Source of the DNA: Anticarsia gemmatalis
Lineage: Eukaryota > Arthropoda > Insecta > Lepidoptera > Erebidae
NCBI RefSeq assembly: GCF_050436995.1
Contig: NC_134747.1
Coordinates: 69,501 to 133,500, forward strand
Reading direction: 5' to 3'
DNA: 64,000 bases
The translations under genes and the position numbers were made by a program. Below the pieces are notes generated by a model. The model ran no database searches, was not told the DNA's origin, and worked only from the letters and a program-made list of their open reading frames with translations. Below, in pieces: positions 12,891 through 26,095 of this stretch (position 1 is its first letter; the number at the start of each line of letters is the position of its first letter).

Positions 12891-12898
12891 TGACGTCA
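12891..12898. promoter_or_regulatory. TGACGTCA palindrome 3
   Basis: Context GGTGACGTCACC is a perfect 12-bp palindrome, immediately upstream of a GC island (12900-12980). Confidence 0.45.
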
Positions 12899-13587
12899 CC
12901 GCTCACCGCTCACTGACGGCGGAGTAACGATGGAGCGGCGATGGAGCGTCCGCCGGGATTACCGCCGCGGCGCTCTGTGTGCCTGCTGCCAACACAACTA
13001 GACTGCTTTTATTTATTTTTTACTATACAGCACTGAAAATGTTTGTTTACTGCCACGAGATATAAAACTAGGTAACATGTTGTCATTGAGCAACTAACAT
13101 TGACTGCGTGTTCGGTAATTAATGAGTACGATAGCCGATAGAGAATTATGTTGCACAGCGTTTTATGCATAAGTTCAAGCTACAGCTCCGAGTCTCCGAG
13201 TCCAGCCTGAAAATCAAACCAGTGAACTTGTAATATACATACAGACATACACAAGGTGATATTGAAACTTCATGTCAAAACTATTAAATATTATAATGTA
13301 ATAGATAATAATATTTCTATAATAGAAATATGTGTGTTTGCCAAATCTCTAGCAATAATGTTGAAACGAGTTGCATTTAATAGCCGGCGACGTAACAGAC
13401 AATAACGTTGTCTTTACGACCAATAACATTGTCATATTCTTTATGACAGCACTGTCATATTTCCCTATTGGATTGGAGGGACTAGTACTAGGCATATTGT
13501 CAGGTTTGTAAAATTACCTGCTTTGCTGGTCACTTCTTAACAATGGCACCTAGTTATTGCAAATTCTTATTTGCTTATTTAGACTTT

Positions 13588-13640
13588 TATGTGTCCCACT
13601 GCGGGGTAAAAGTCTCCCCTCCTTCCTTCCTAGCTTGTTT
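13588..13640 (-). repeat. LINE/SINE 3'-tail fragment (minus orientation)
   Basis: GTGTCCCACTGCGGGGTAAAAGTCTCCCCTCC matches in reverse the GGAGACC...CCCAGCAGTGGGAC tail of the SINE at 33258-33545. It is diverged and truncated. Confidence 0.5.
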
Positions 13641-13923
13641 GTCCTGTGCCATGCTCTACTACGATAGACCCGAAATGCCGTTGTGTCATCATGCTAGCTA
13701 CGTAATTTTTGTAATAAAAAGAAAATATTAGTGAAAGCATATAAAAGTTATGTTCGTCACTGGTCGTTTACTGCTTAGAGCAAGCCATAAATGGCTCAAA
13801 AGGTAGGTGTTTCTAAATCTAGTTAAGTTGATCCTGTAAGTTATAAAGAGCGTGACATAACGTAAGCAGTAAAAGTGCAATTTCCTGCTCGCGCGTGACA
13901 CTTGGTGTGCACGTGTCGCGTCG

Positions 13924-13931
13924 TGACGTCA
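13924..13931. promoter_or_regulatory. TGACGTCA palindrome 4
   Basis: Context GTGACGTCACAGC is shared over 13 bases with the site at 24952. Function is inferred. Confidence 0.4.
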
Positions 13932-16900
13932 CAGCGTGCTGCCACCGTCACACACACTGCTGGTACCGTCGTGTGTCACCCACGGGATATACTGCACAAA
14001 ACTGCAGTTTACGATGAGGTTCAAAGTAGTAGCTTTGGAGGACTGCTCGGTAAGCCCTGAGTGTTTCGATCGTTTAAATTTTTCGGTATGTATTGACATG
14101 TTTTGACTGTTTCATAGATTATGCAGTACTTAAATAAAACCAGATCCCTGAATATTTTTCAAGACTTTACTGCACATGAACTAAACGATTAATTTTATTT
14201 CGTTACAATTTTGTATTTTACAGTAGATAGTAAGAAACGGCTTTAAATCTAAACCACGTCTAGGTTTAAAGTGTAATCGTTCAGCTCGGAGCGATTCTCA
14301 TTCATTTCCATTGGTTCACCATCCGTATGATAAAGATAGATGCGCAACACTACTGCACCGCGCCGCATCCGAGATGTGCACATCACTAGAGCTGCTAGGG
14401 ACGCCGCTTCTCGCATAATGAAAAGGAAAAATTTCATGATTTTAAGTATGAAATTTCCCGAGATGTTCTGTAGACATTTTGATAGAATATTAGTAATTTT
14501 TATAGATCTGAAATCGTGAATATTTATGGATGTCAGGGATATGGAAAAATAAGAGTATATAATTTCAATTATACGACCACAACTCTATACTGTTTACTAT
14601 TTTCCTACACAATGAATAAAATATTTAAATGGAATATTTTACAGTGTCTGTAATATTGATGATCTTAGTTGGCATCCCTGATAGTGACGAAGACAAATGT
14701 CCTGGCGCGCCGTGTCGCCGCTACACCGCGCGGTTGTGCGGCGGACAGCTCGCCGCGCGGCGCGGCGGCGAGGCGGCGACGACGGCGTCGAGGCGCAATG
14801 CTCCGCTCGTTAACCGATGCACTCGCGCGATAAATACGCTCATTATCGCTTTTTATTTCATCTAATAAATGGAACGGAATCCTTTGAATTCTGATTGTTC
14901 GTCGAGTGTCTGATTTTACACAAGACTGTAATTGATGGCGCTAACCTTTCTCAGTTTATTTTATGAGAATAAAGTAAGAATTCCACTTTGTAGAAGATGT
15001 TGTTGGATGTTTGATTCATATTTTAAATAAAAGTAGCGTTCGTTTAAACCGTCAAATTAATCGTAGCCTCCACAAAAGAGTCACAAAACAACACAATCAA
15101 TAATGAAGTACGCGTTTTGTTTTACTCTGATCTCCGATTGCAGCAACAATCCCATGGATCCATTCTCAGGATATTTACAGCGGGTATAAATCGGTGCGCG
15201 GTATTTACGACAACGCCAATAAACAATTGCGGTAAAGAAATAGCTGAACGGGTGCGATATGAGATGTGGAATGTGATGTATTGCGTTGTGCGGCGGAGGC
15301 GCGCGCTCCGCACGTGGGCCGAGCGGCGCGAGTGCGCGCGTCTGGCGTGCCTTCGCGCCGTGTCTGTAGCCGCCCTTATTATGCTTTATAATTCTCGTTA
15401 TATCATAGAATAGTGCTAAAGAATTGAATTCAGATGAAAGTTTGTTTAAGTTTAAATAATGTTAATTAGCATTAATTTTTGTGTCGTTCAAGTATTGACG
15501 CAAGTTATGTAAGTTTATGCAGGTATAATTATACAAAAGTTATGAACACGTATTTTGAATAAAAGTCGCTGGCAGATTCATGATAAAGTCCTCGAATTTT
15601 CCTTTCTTTGATTACTTTTGTGAACAAACAATTTGTATGTAGAGAGAGCGAAGTTTTCATTGAGTCGTTAAAATGAACGGCGCGTTAAATATCATATGAT
15701 CATGCACCTCTACTGCTCTGCCGTCTACGAGCAGCAGCTGAAAGAAATAACATCAAGTAAGTAACACAATATCGTACATGCAGTTACAACACAACTATAA
15801 AGTTCTACACACATTAGAGCATTTACCTCAGCTTTATAACACATACATTGATGATTTTATACTTTGTTACAGGCAACTCACTTAATGAATCTGCATAGCG
15901 GCGCAGGACCAAATAGACTAAATGTCAGTAAATACTATCACTAATTATAATCACGGATTTATGTTGTTTTAAGGACTTGGATGTCACGTTATCCACTAAC
16001 TAGATAAAAATAATATACAGATACACCGATTCAACGGTAAACAGCAATTAAGTAACGTCTTCAAGTATTCGTTTACAAACGTTACAAGTGGAATCTCTAA
16101 CGTGTCCGTACCTCCTGAGCAGCGAGACGTTCACAGCTCGGAGGGCGCGCGGCGCTGACTCGGCGTGCAACACTACACCGCGCTACAAACTATCACTACG
16201 ACTACACACCTTATGAAAACTCCCGCCCGCGCCACTGCTCTTATTATGTTATTATTTTAAACGCTACTTTTACCCACCTACTGATATTTGAGCGCATTGT
16301 TCTCATATGGGAAGGCTTGTAAAAATATTACTTTGTTCTTTTGTACATTCTTATGTCTCTTTCGGTGTTTAGATCGGGCTCTTTTGCGTAAACCTCAGTA
16401 CCTGCCCAAAAATTGGATGAACTTTGAGTAAAAAAGTTTACTTTTTACAACTTTGGCCTATGGCTTTTGCATTACGTATAAAAACAGAAAAAACTTATGA
16501 AAAACGAATAGTCACGTTCTTCTTTTAGCAAATCGAATAAACAACAGAAATACACGGTGACCTTCCCACTGGTTGTCATGTTGTAACCTTTGAACGAAAC
16601 AATCAAATCTGGGGTCAAAGACACGGCGGCGGGTCCCGGAGCACACCGGCCGTAAACCAGGCCGCACCGGGCCGCAGTGGGCCGCACCGCGCACTACACG
16701 GCCGTTAATGTACAGCTCTGTACCCACGACAATACTACTTTACTTTATCAGATTATATTATCAGCTAATCTGAGATAACTCTATGTTATTGTGTAATGGT
16801 GCTTATAACCGGTGCGTCGTACCTACCGGTTTGTGACCAAGTCTTTGCGTTCTTCCGTAAACTTTTGTAAGAAACCCCTGTCAACCCGTGTCGTGCATTT

Positions 16901-17015
16901 ATTAGACACCGCGCTGTAACTTTAAATACCACCCTACACATTCGTTTGTAAAAAATGTAAACAACTTATGCAACCTTCTAAACCAAAAATATATTTAGTT
17001 TCTATAAGGGGGCTA

Positions 17016-17167
17016 TCACGTATCTCAGTTGACAATTATTTGAAAGCCACTGTTGTACATAGTTTTCTCCCTTAGATTATGTTGACTAAAAAGTTACGTC
17101 AAAGCAGCAATGTACTGAATAGTGACCATCAATTTGACGTACACTAGTTATCAACTAAGATACGTGA
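17016..17167. mobile_element. MITE with TA target duplication (TIR TCACGTATCT..)
   Basis: Terminal inverted repeats of about 17 bp are TCACGTATCTCAGTTGA at 17016-17032 and TCAACTAAGATACGTGA at 17151-17167, with one mismatch. The element is flanked on both sides by TA (17014-17015 and 17168-17169), the target duplication of Tc1/mariner-type transposons. At 152 bp it carries no coding sequence. The superfamily is inferred from the TA alone. Confidence 0.7.
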
Positions 17168-20080
17168 TATCCACCCAGGTAAATGTTTCTTCTTACTGGA
17201 GAGTGTGCATCTATCTTTTAGTGCGCGCGGCGAGAGTCTCCCGGGAGCGGATGTAACAGCGACAATGTCACATTTCATATCACTTTAGTGTTCAATGTCA
17301 CTACTGCTCAAGTTTTATATCAATATATAATGCAAGCAAAGTTAGTGACAAAATAAATAATTTAACATAAGATAAATACGTATGCTTGAGATATTCATTC
17401 CTAATCTTATCTTATTCAAGGTTACTTCAAGCCTTTCTCATAACCAGACCTAATTTAATACTTAACTGTAAATGCGGTTGCTCTCCTAACTTGCTCTGAT
17501 GAGTGTGGCGACAGACATTTACTTTAAAACCCTTACTTATGCGTAGTGTGAACTAACATACGATACAAAACATGATCTATGTTGATTAGAGTCAATGAAG
17601 ATTGTGGAATTAGTAAGAGTTTATGATTACATTTTCTCATTTCGCTCCCAACAAAGTCTCTCAGTTTCACTGCTCTCCTCCGTGTTAGCGCCAAGCAAGA
17701 CTGTTGAATATCTCGGAACGTTCTGTTATTATCATAATGTAGTCATGAGAGAGCCCAACTCGCGCTAACAACCTCCCGCCAACAAAAACTTATTTAATAC
17801 ACCCATTATTCCGAGCAATAGTTAAATTAAACTTATAATACTATCGTAAGGAAACGGTGGCAAGATTTGACAAATTTTCTATTACCTTCAGTAAACCATT
17901 GCGACTGGCTTCATAATTTGGTTTCATGAACTAATCTGGAATAAGAAAATAAAGATTATGTTTTGACGTACATTTGCGAACATAGTTCTTAAGGTGATCA
18001 CTCCGATATCAATAATAGTGCCGTAGTTCCTTATTTTTAAAGAAAACCAATAAGATAGCGCTTATCTTTGTTTTTAATCTTAGTTTTGATAATTATCCGA
18101 AAAAATAAACAGTCATATATTTAATGGATATAATTTGTGACTATAAATAGCTCCACAGAGATAAGACCTAGCTAAGTAATTAGCAAAATTAATCACCGAT
18201 GAGATAAGCCACTGCTTTGAAATAATTCATTTGTTATTCCAATGGATTAAAGTGCTTTAGACAATACATATAGAATAAACATTATAAGTACTTTATTTTA
18301 GAAAAGTATTTTCATAGAAAAATAAAAAGTTAATTTATTGGATTTATTGCTTTTGTATATTATGTATATCTAATCTATATCTATGTTTGTTTATTCGCGA
18401 TAAACTCAAAATTAACTTTTGGATTATTATTGCAGTTTTCATCAATAGATAAAACAATTTATTTGTAGTTTTGTGTAAAGTAACTTTTTAGCCCGGGTGA
18501 AGTCGGTGCGGACCGCTAATTAACATAAAATAAGTAACTGTACTATGTTAGTAGTAAATATTTAAAACCTTAGCCTATAAAAGGATGAATTATAATTATT
18601 AAATCCAGGCAGACGATACATATTACTTTTTCATTTTATTGAACTTATTTAAATGTCATCCCAAAATGCTCAATATATTTGGTAATATTAAAGTTATTTC
18701 AATACAGGATTACGATACACGCGGGTGATTGTGTGTGTCGGGTGATTGGGGTGATTGGGGTGATCGGGGTGATCGGGGTGATTGTGTGGGAATCCAATCT
18801 GTCCAGCGTTACGTATTGGACACAAACCTATTCAATATTCAGACTAAATATAATAGAATATACATATTATTAGAATATTTTAATAAAAAATATTTTATTA
18901 AATACAATTTATTTTGGACGAACATTCCTTAGCAACTATTTTTGGATCAATGTGATTGTTATAATATCATATTAGTTGGTTTATTTGAGATTTTTTTTAT
19001 TAGGGTAGTCATTCTAGCCTTTACTATTATTGGAAAAAATAATAATTTTCAGCTTGTTACATAATTCTCGGGAAAACTATTACTACTAGTTTCATGAACT
19101 AATCTGTTTAAAACTATTACTACTAGTTCATTTGATCAGAAATTTTTGTGTATCAATATCAGGGTATAACACTGAAAAAAATATTAAATATTTAAAATTT
19201 TAACACTTTTTAGGTAAGAACTTCTAATAAGGATTGTGTCAGCGAGTGCTCAAATAATTACGATGTTAGATTAATATGTTATCCGTGAGTTCAAAAACGA
19301 GTAAATCCAATTAAATTTGACAAAGACGTATTTAGTCAGCTTAGGAAATAATCTCGCCGATCATTAATCACGTGCGCGGAGTCTATGTACTCACTGTATG
19401 TATGTATGTTTGTACTACCGTGTACAGTGTGTACGGTGTTTATATCTGTTAATAAAGATTAATATATCGCGTGTGTTGATTACTTTATTTGAATAACAAA
19501 CAATCTCTGGATTATTTACAACACAAAATTATCTGAAGCGGTAGCTACAAAGCAGATGTGCTTACATTCCTGTTAACGTTGTACAGCTCTGAATTAAGGG
19601 ATGCTACTTATTCAGTCTTAACATAAACACGGTGAATCACATTATCCGAATCAAAGTTGCATTCACAACGAGCACTCTGTACCACTAAGATTATCGAGAT
19701 TTAAGACTTCAACCATGAAATGATGAAGCGAGCGAATCCACTGAGTATTAAGTTTATTCGTGCAACTAAAACAAACTTATATTAAACAGCGGCCACAAAT
19801 CAGCTCTCTACAAACATTTTGAGAGCTCAGAATAAATAGATAAAACGTCACAGAAGCACCGCACACTGGCTCAGACGGAAATCCCTATTTAATTCCTCTC
19901 ATTTCTCAGAAAGGAAGCAGTCGTTGTAAATTGAGAGAGCCGTTTAATTCTGAGCTGCACTTTGATTGTAGGGGGCACTTCAAACATCAGATAACGGGGT
20001 AAAGGGGACAGGTATCAAAGCCTTTTATGGCAGTAACGTGGTCGCCGCGCTACTAATACTGCGGTATCGTATGTTCTGTA
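17168..20080. other. Non-coding AT-rich tract
   Basis: No supported gene. It contains a 9-bp minisatellite (18740-18784), a possible repeat relic ending GCGGACCGCTAAT (18491-18520) and a 19-bp direct repeat (19073-19091 and 19110-19128). The short frames at 18679-18932 arise from the minisatellite. Confidence 0.5.
18740..18784 (+). repeat. 9-bp minisatellite GGGTGATTG, five units
   Basis: Five head-to-tail 9-bp units GGGTGATTG or GGGTGATCG fill 45 bp exactly. A diverged unit lies just upstream at 18723. In two frames it would encode Gly-Asp-rich or Ile-Gly-Val repeats, which is a by-product of the array. Confidence 0.9.
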
Positions 20081-20338
20081 GCCCTACCATGAGTTGGCGT
20101 AGTTAAAAACTAGAGTAGTTAACGTGAGAACGCAACTACAACAGTGGGCTCAAATAGGGAAAGAATGAACGACAAAGCCAATCTACATTCACTGTTGTTT
20201 AATTTAACTACACGTTATTAAATATGGCGACCCATGGTAGCAATTTTGGTACCTTAACTATCCGCTAGAAGCGCTGTTCGAGTTTTACGAGAACTACAGT
20301 GTCTCCGGGAGACTATAGTTACCAACTCATGGTAGCGC
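20081..20338. mobile_element. Inverted-repeat MITE-like element with TA flanks
   Basis: GTAGCCCTACCATGAGTTGG at 20078-20097 and CCAACTCATGGTAGCGCTAC at 20322-20341 are inverted repeats matching at 19 of 20 positions. Taking TA as the target duplication (20079-20080 and 20339-20340), the element is 258 bp with TIR GCSCTACCATGAGTTGG. A third CCATGGTAGC copy lies inside at about 20232. There is no coding capacity. The exact boundary is uncertain because the TA is part of the extended repeat. Confidence 0.65.
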
Positions 20339-23300
20339 TACTGATCCTTTGACCTCTCACTGCCACATAAGATTTTTAACTACAAAGAGGAAACTGGAGT
20401 AATTCAAAACCATAAAAATACCATAGATTATAAAGACCTTACTGAAGGATCTAGGTTTGTATCGAGGAGTATTATATCATTATGATTAATTTAATCTACT
20501 CACATACGCTTACAACTATTTACGTGTCGCATTGTGTGACCATTGTCCGATATTGTCAGTGCATGAGGGTATGTGCATGGCTGAGTGCGTGTGTGTCAGG
20601 TAGTAGGTGATGACGCGGCGCCAAGTGACGAGCATCTCATTACTGTTAGTAGCTACTAGTTCAGCAGCGCACTGTGAGCGCGGCGCAGTTAGTTTGTGAC
20701 TGAGTATCGGCCCCGCACTTAACTGCAATTACGGTGATCGCGAGACGTTTCGTTAATCGACACGCTAGGGTTCACACTCACTATTATTTTGTGAAATTCA
20801 TGGCTAGTGTTATATAACGGGAGTATTGTAATGATAGAAAATATTAATTGTAGTATATTTAACCTTGTAGCAGTTGACTGATAAATTATTTGTAAGGCGA
20901 TTATTGTAATAGTTGGGCAAAGTGTTAAAGACTTTCGTACCTTTATTTGTCAGTATTTATCATGAATAATAACCAAATATTTTTCTTCACACAGACTTTT
21001 CTCTTCACTGACAGCTTTATTTCCAGTAAACTTGTTCAGACGCTACAAGAAAATACGTTGCCAAAAAATCGTAAACCGCTCCCATGGGACGGTTAAGTGA
21101 CAAAGCGCGTAGTGCTCAAACGCGGCTAATTTCACACACGTCGCCGGCGACGGCGCGCGGCGCGCGGCGGGCGGAGTCGAGACGCTCCCACGAGTCAACT
21201 TACTGTCTCACATTTATTCCCACTACTTTAGGTAAGTAGGTGTAAGTGCTCATGGCCGGCTGCACTCAACTGTTAACGATCAGTGAGCTGCGATAACTTG
21301 CCCTGGCCACTTTCTAAAAACCGCTTACTCGTACTTGAACTGACTTGAGAAGTTAGACTTAAAGTTTGTTTGCTATATAAATAGACGTTTAGCGTGATTT
21401 TTAATATATTTATTGTTTTGTTTAAAAGTTTACTATCCTATTTTACTGGTTTACAAGACTTGATGGGAACATATATTATCTCGTGTGACATACCGACCAA
21501 ACTTATTCAATTTCAATTCAACTACTAGAACGTCAAGTGATAGGTCTAGAAAACTTGAAACTAGATTGTCAAAATTAATATTCTTCAAGTGATTGGCAGC
21601 CCTTATGAAGGTTGCGGGGTGGACAAATGCGCGCACTATCGTTACTAAGAAGCGCGAGCTGGTAGCGGCGCCGAGCAGCGCGGAGTAGTGCGGCGCGGCG
21701 CTGATGGATGCGCGCACATCACTCAGCGGATAACGTCGCCGGCTCAGTGTCGATGCCCTCTCTCAGACACTGCCGACCTTACTCTAGATGTACTCGTAAT
21801 CTCTGAGAGCTGTGCCGACAGTTACTTATGCGATGCTCTCTTATTGATTGTATGAGAATCGGCTATTAAAGAATGAGTTCAGAAAGATATAAATTGTGTC
21901 GGATTATGGAAATTAAATGTTGGTTTACTTAGATCATCATCATTAGCGTCGTTAATTCGCATTGCAGGCCATGAATCTTCTACAGACTACTCCGTCTAAT
22001 CCCCTATTATTACCTAGTCCATTTTAGCAAACTTTCTTAAAGAAAACCACCAGTGTATTCGAAATGATCAGTTAGAAGTTACACGTTCAAAATATAAACA
22101 AATACATGTGAAACAAGCTCAACTCAGTGAGTAGACGGCACGCAGACATGAACTTGACACTGTTTCAACCCCTGCGTTATGCACCACGCGTCGTAATGTG
22201 TTCGCGGCGTCACTCTCTATTATCTGCCATTTAACCGCGTGATGTAACGTCGCCTGCCGTCGCCCCGTGTCGCCGCGCGTCGCGTCGCCGAGACGCGGCA
22301 ACAGTTGAGCGCATCTGTAAATATTCATGCGCGATCACTTAGCGTGCGATTATGCGCGTTGAATATGCGAACTGCAGCACCTCACACCACGCCGCCCGCG
22401 CCGCGCCGCGCCGCACCGCTCCACCGCGCCGCTTTATAAATACTACATTATTATTTATGAGCGTTAAACTCAACGAGTCACGTGACGGACTGAAGATGCT
22501 CCGCGCTTCACACGATGAATTTTAATACGTATTTAAATAATGAATATAATAATTTTAAGTACGTGCGGTGCATTCTGAACACCACCTCGCCACGCTATTG
22601 TACAGCGCGCTGCTTAAACTCGCTGTAATTATTGTTCGAGACAATAATACATGACTGCAAGACAATTCGTTTCAAATCTGACTGTAAATAACAGGTATTC
22701 GCGTAATGACTATAATGGAACATAAAAGTTTGGATCGTACAATAATTGAAATAAAAACTTACAAACATTTCCAAAACAATAAACCAGAATATCTCATAGT
22801 CTTGTGTCTTGAAATTTAATGTTTCACTTTAAGAAAAACCTCAGTTGCAAGAACATTTGGCTGCTAGTACGATATAAATCTGGCAACAGTACTGTTAGCG
22901 CAGAAAGCCAAAGAAGTGTCGACGCGAAGTAAACTTATGTTAGTATTCAAGTAGTTTGGTGCTATCTGCGCTAATGTTGATCACTGGGCGCCGAGCTGCG
23001 GAGTCGCGGCCCGCGGCCGACGCCGGGGCATTATCATATACATTACACTTTAGAGCAATATCTATTAGATAAACTCTTACTGCGATACTGAGCATTGGAG
23101 AAACTTTCAGTTTTCTTACAATGATAATAATATGCAAATGTCTTTAATTGGTCTGCATAAGATTTGAAAATGAGTTTTAAAAGCTTATAAAGATAGAAGT
23201 TGATAGAGTATTTGTTTAAGATTTAGAATTTATTTTATTTAATTGTACTGTGTCGAGTTGAAACGAATGTTAACAACATTTTTTTCAACTCGACATTCCT

Positions 23301-23948
23301 TTTTAGATATATAAAATTTAGTTAAATTATCTAAATTTACAAGCGATCACATATTTTGTGTATCAACTTCATCAACTATCATTCCTCGTGCACTCCGCGC
23401 ACTGTCCCGGCGCTAACAGCCGGCGCTCGCTGATAGCCGCGACTGATAACATCCGCACTTAATGCACCTCCTGCACAAACTGCTCACATTTAAACCTCGG
23501 GGGTCCGGGGAACTGTGGAAAATACTCTCACTTTGCATACTAAGCTCGGGGTCAATGAACCTTGGAATAAACTGCAGCGTAAAAGCGAGCTTGTTACTTG
23601 CAGCCAGTTCGTTTGTGTTCAAATAAACATGTTGTGTTTGTTTTTATAGATATTACTTTCTACGAAGATAGGTACGCTATATCCAGGGATTTTGACATAA
23701 TAATAAGCAAAAATCACGTGTGGATATTGCGTTTTCACATACTTAAAAATACAGTCAACATTTCTAACGTATGGTCAAGAACATGGTGAAACGAATCGAC
23801 CAGCGCCAGAACAAATGGATTATAGTGGTACAAAATAGAGAAGAGCGCACGTAAGCCGTATAAATAAGTAAAAAAATGCAAAACTACTAAATTAGTCAGT
23901 CAGAAATAAAATTTCTTACATAATAATACTCTCAGTACCGGGTGAGTA
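20339..23948. other. Non-coding tract with GC islands
   Basis: No supported gene. GC islands are at about 21140-21190 and 22255-22435, with another at 22985-23025. A strong nested hairpin is at 23251-23295. The minus-strand frames at 20516-20728, 21451-21717, 22119-22328 and 23413-23622 show no domains. Confidence 0.5.
23251..23295. repeat. Nested 45-nt hairpin
   Basis: A perfect 13-bp outer stem (TGTCGAGTTGAAA with TTTCAACTCGACA) encloses a symmetric 2-nt internal loop, then a 6-bp inner stem (AATGTT with AACATT) and a 3-nt AAC loop. Pairing thus covers 19 bp of a 45-nt unit. It is shorter than an ordinary insect pre-miRNA, so a microRNA is not claimed. It may be a foldback micro-element or a structured DNA site. 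Confidence 0.7.
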
Positions 23949-24110
23949 CAGTAGCTCGATTCTCTACGACTATCCGACAATCAGCTAGTTATCGACAAAT
24001 TTTGTATGAAAATCTCACGATCAGCGCCTCTAGCGAGCGTCGTAGGAACTATTTTGGCAGTACATTTTATATTTCAATGTTTTGATATTCGACAGTACCG
24101 ACTGTAGAGA
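23949..24110 (-). repeat. ~165-bp interspersed repeat, copy E
   Basis: The reverse complement contains, in order, CTACAGTCGGTACTGTCGA, AATGTACTGCCAAAATAGTT, GAGGCGCTGATC, ACAAAATTT and AGAGAATCGAGCTACTG, the landmarks of the other copies. It is the only clear minus-strand copy in the window. Confidence 0.8.
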
Positions 24111-24951
24111 GTCGCGCTACATTAGTGGATATAATACAGTTAATTGTATGAGTTGATGGGGTGACGCGTGGCGCCGGCGTCGGCGGACATTGCGTGGATT
24201 TACGGCGCGCTGCTGACCTCGCAGTGATAGTGGACACAGTGGCGCGGATTATTGCGCGACCGTACCGTCACTCATACTGTTGTACCATTAACGGCATGAA
24301 CATTAACGTGATTGAAGTTATGGGAGATTGGATTAGGAAATATTTTAGAGTTGGAGTAATTTAGATGTTGGTGCTAATACATGCATAAACGTACATACAT
24401 CGTATACATACCTACATATATAAAATTATGCCTTTTTTACGTAGAGGCGGGCGCCACTTGTTCGCCTCATTGGCATCTATACATAAGATAATAAATAAAC
24501 GAATGGTCTTAAAGCGCATATTTTGGTTGTTTGTTTGTCTCTTTGTCTTTATGAATCATATCTGTTTCTCTTCATCCACCTATAGAGCTGGACTTTGTCA
24601 ATCTGGCAGTCGAGAGAGATACATTCGAGATCCAGATTTCCCTGTGAATGCATTTTGTGTCACAAGGGTCTGAACAAACACACATAGTAAATCTAGCTAC
24701 AGAGAAATAGCATTTACGAATGGTACAAGCTTATGTTTTGTTTACAAATCATAACCACCTCACTACAAAATAACATACTTTATAAAGGCTACATAATATT
24801 GCTATTTATAGCTTCAAGCGCATTAATACTGACTATCAATAAATACGGCAATAAATTAAATGATTTAAACTCTATTAAACAATTCCGAGTCAATCGTTCA
24901 ACACGCACTATTATCCCGCAGATCCGGCGTGTGAATGCGCCGTGCATTCCG

Positions 24952-24959
24952 TGACGTCA
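24952..24959. promoter_or_regulatory. TGACGTCA palindrome 5
   Basis: Context CGTGACGTCACAGC, followed by AATGGCGGCCGC. It shares a 13-base core with the site at 13924. Confidence 0.4.
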
Positions 24960-26024
24960 CAGCAATGGCGGCCGCTCGCCAACAATGCCACCAGCGATTA
25001 CACTGACTGATACCAGCTCATCATTAACTCTAGCCAGTGATTGTACGGTTCACTTCGAGTTAACAGTCATTGAATAAAACTTGAATAGCAAACGATTACA
25101 TTGACGTTTTATTGGCAACTGTAGTTAAGGCAATTGACTCGAAACTACCACTCAATAACACATAATTTCATATTGATTGTTATGCGGTCAAGTATTATTT
25201 ATATTCTGTTTGTTATTCTGAAGAAGAATTTAGAAGTGCATTAAAAACAAACCTTTCTTTGTGTTGGTTCCAGATACTTACCAAGTTTATCGCGTAATTG
25301 TTTCGATTAGGGTGTGCTTTGTGATCATTATTTGTAGTTAGTAGTCTGAGTTTCTATAATAATCCATATGGTAGAAAACTCAGGTCGAAACGTTAAATTT
25401 CAAAGAATAATACAGCATAATTTACGACAAACAGTAGTATTGCAGGTCTGAAACAACTCTAGTTATTGAACGTTTTATTGCTTGCCAAGAACAACACGTT
25501 TAGTTACGAAGCGCTTTAAGTTGCTACAAGGTAAGTGAATGCAAAGATAACTAGTTAAGGAAAGGCTTGAATAATCTCCGCGCAACTCAAACGAGCCGTG
25601 AGGCCTTCAAGCTGTTATCTAGCAGCGCTGCAGTGTAGCGCCACGAGCGAGCGCAGTACTTACAAGCGAGTAAACTAATAGCGAGAGTTTAACTACTGCT
25701 CAGGATTGTGTTCATCAAAGCAACCAACTGCTTGTAACGAAACGTCTTTTACCTTTGAGAAGTCAAACCTACCCTTGCGCTTAGAACAAACCTGACTTGC
25801 TCATAGAGACTTGTGTGTTTTCTCTGTTAAAAGTCTTTGAATTACATTCCAATACCACTAAACTACTCTCACGGTACCAATAAACATTTTTTAAAGCAGC
25901 CGTTTGTCCTTTTTCGAGACATAATGTCACCTTGTCTTTCAAATCAATCGATTCAATAGTTGAGCTATAAAAAGTAGTAGACAAAGAGAGTTGTTTAAGC
26001 TTTTATAATACTAGTCTACATTAT

Positions 26025-26095
26025 TTTGACCAGGGTGGTGGACTCACTAACGCCAACTTCGATCGAAAGGAGACCATAATCAACCAATGAGATAG
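26025..26095 (+). repeat. Diverged LINE/SINE 3'-tail relic
   Basis: GACCAGGGTGGTGGACTCAC...GGAGACCATAATCAACCAATG parallels the GGCCAGCGTAGTGGACTCAA...GGAGACCATTGCCCAGCAGT tail of the SINE at 33258-33545, same orientation, with many substitutions. Confidence 0.5.

Larger units (their letters stand above)
11226..17015. other. Non-coding tract with CRE sites and GC islands
   Basis: No supported gene. GC-rich patches occur at about 12895-12980, 14700-14835, 15290-15365, 16135-16240 and 16620-16700. TGACGTCA sites, a hairpin at 12622-12655 and a LINE-tail fragment at 13588-13640 are listed separately. The 98-codon frame at 15117-15413 is Arg-rich where it crosses the GC patch and has no domain. 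Confidence 0.5.

Noticed and set aside
23251..23295. MicroRNA precursor
   Set aside because: The paired region of 19 bp in 45 nt is too short for a standard Drosha/Dicer substrate; kept only as a hairpin.
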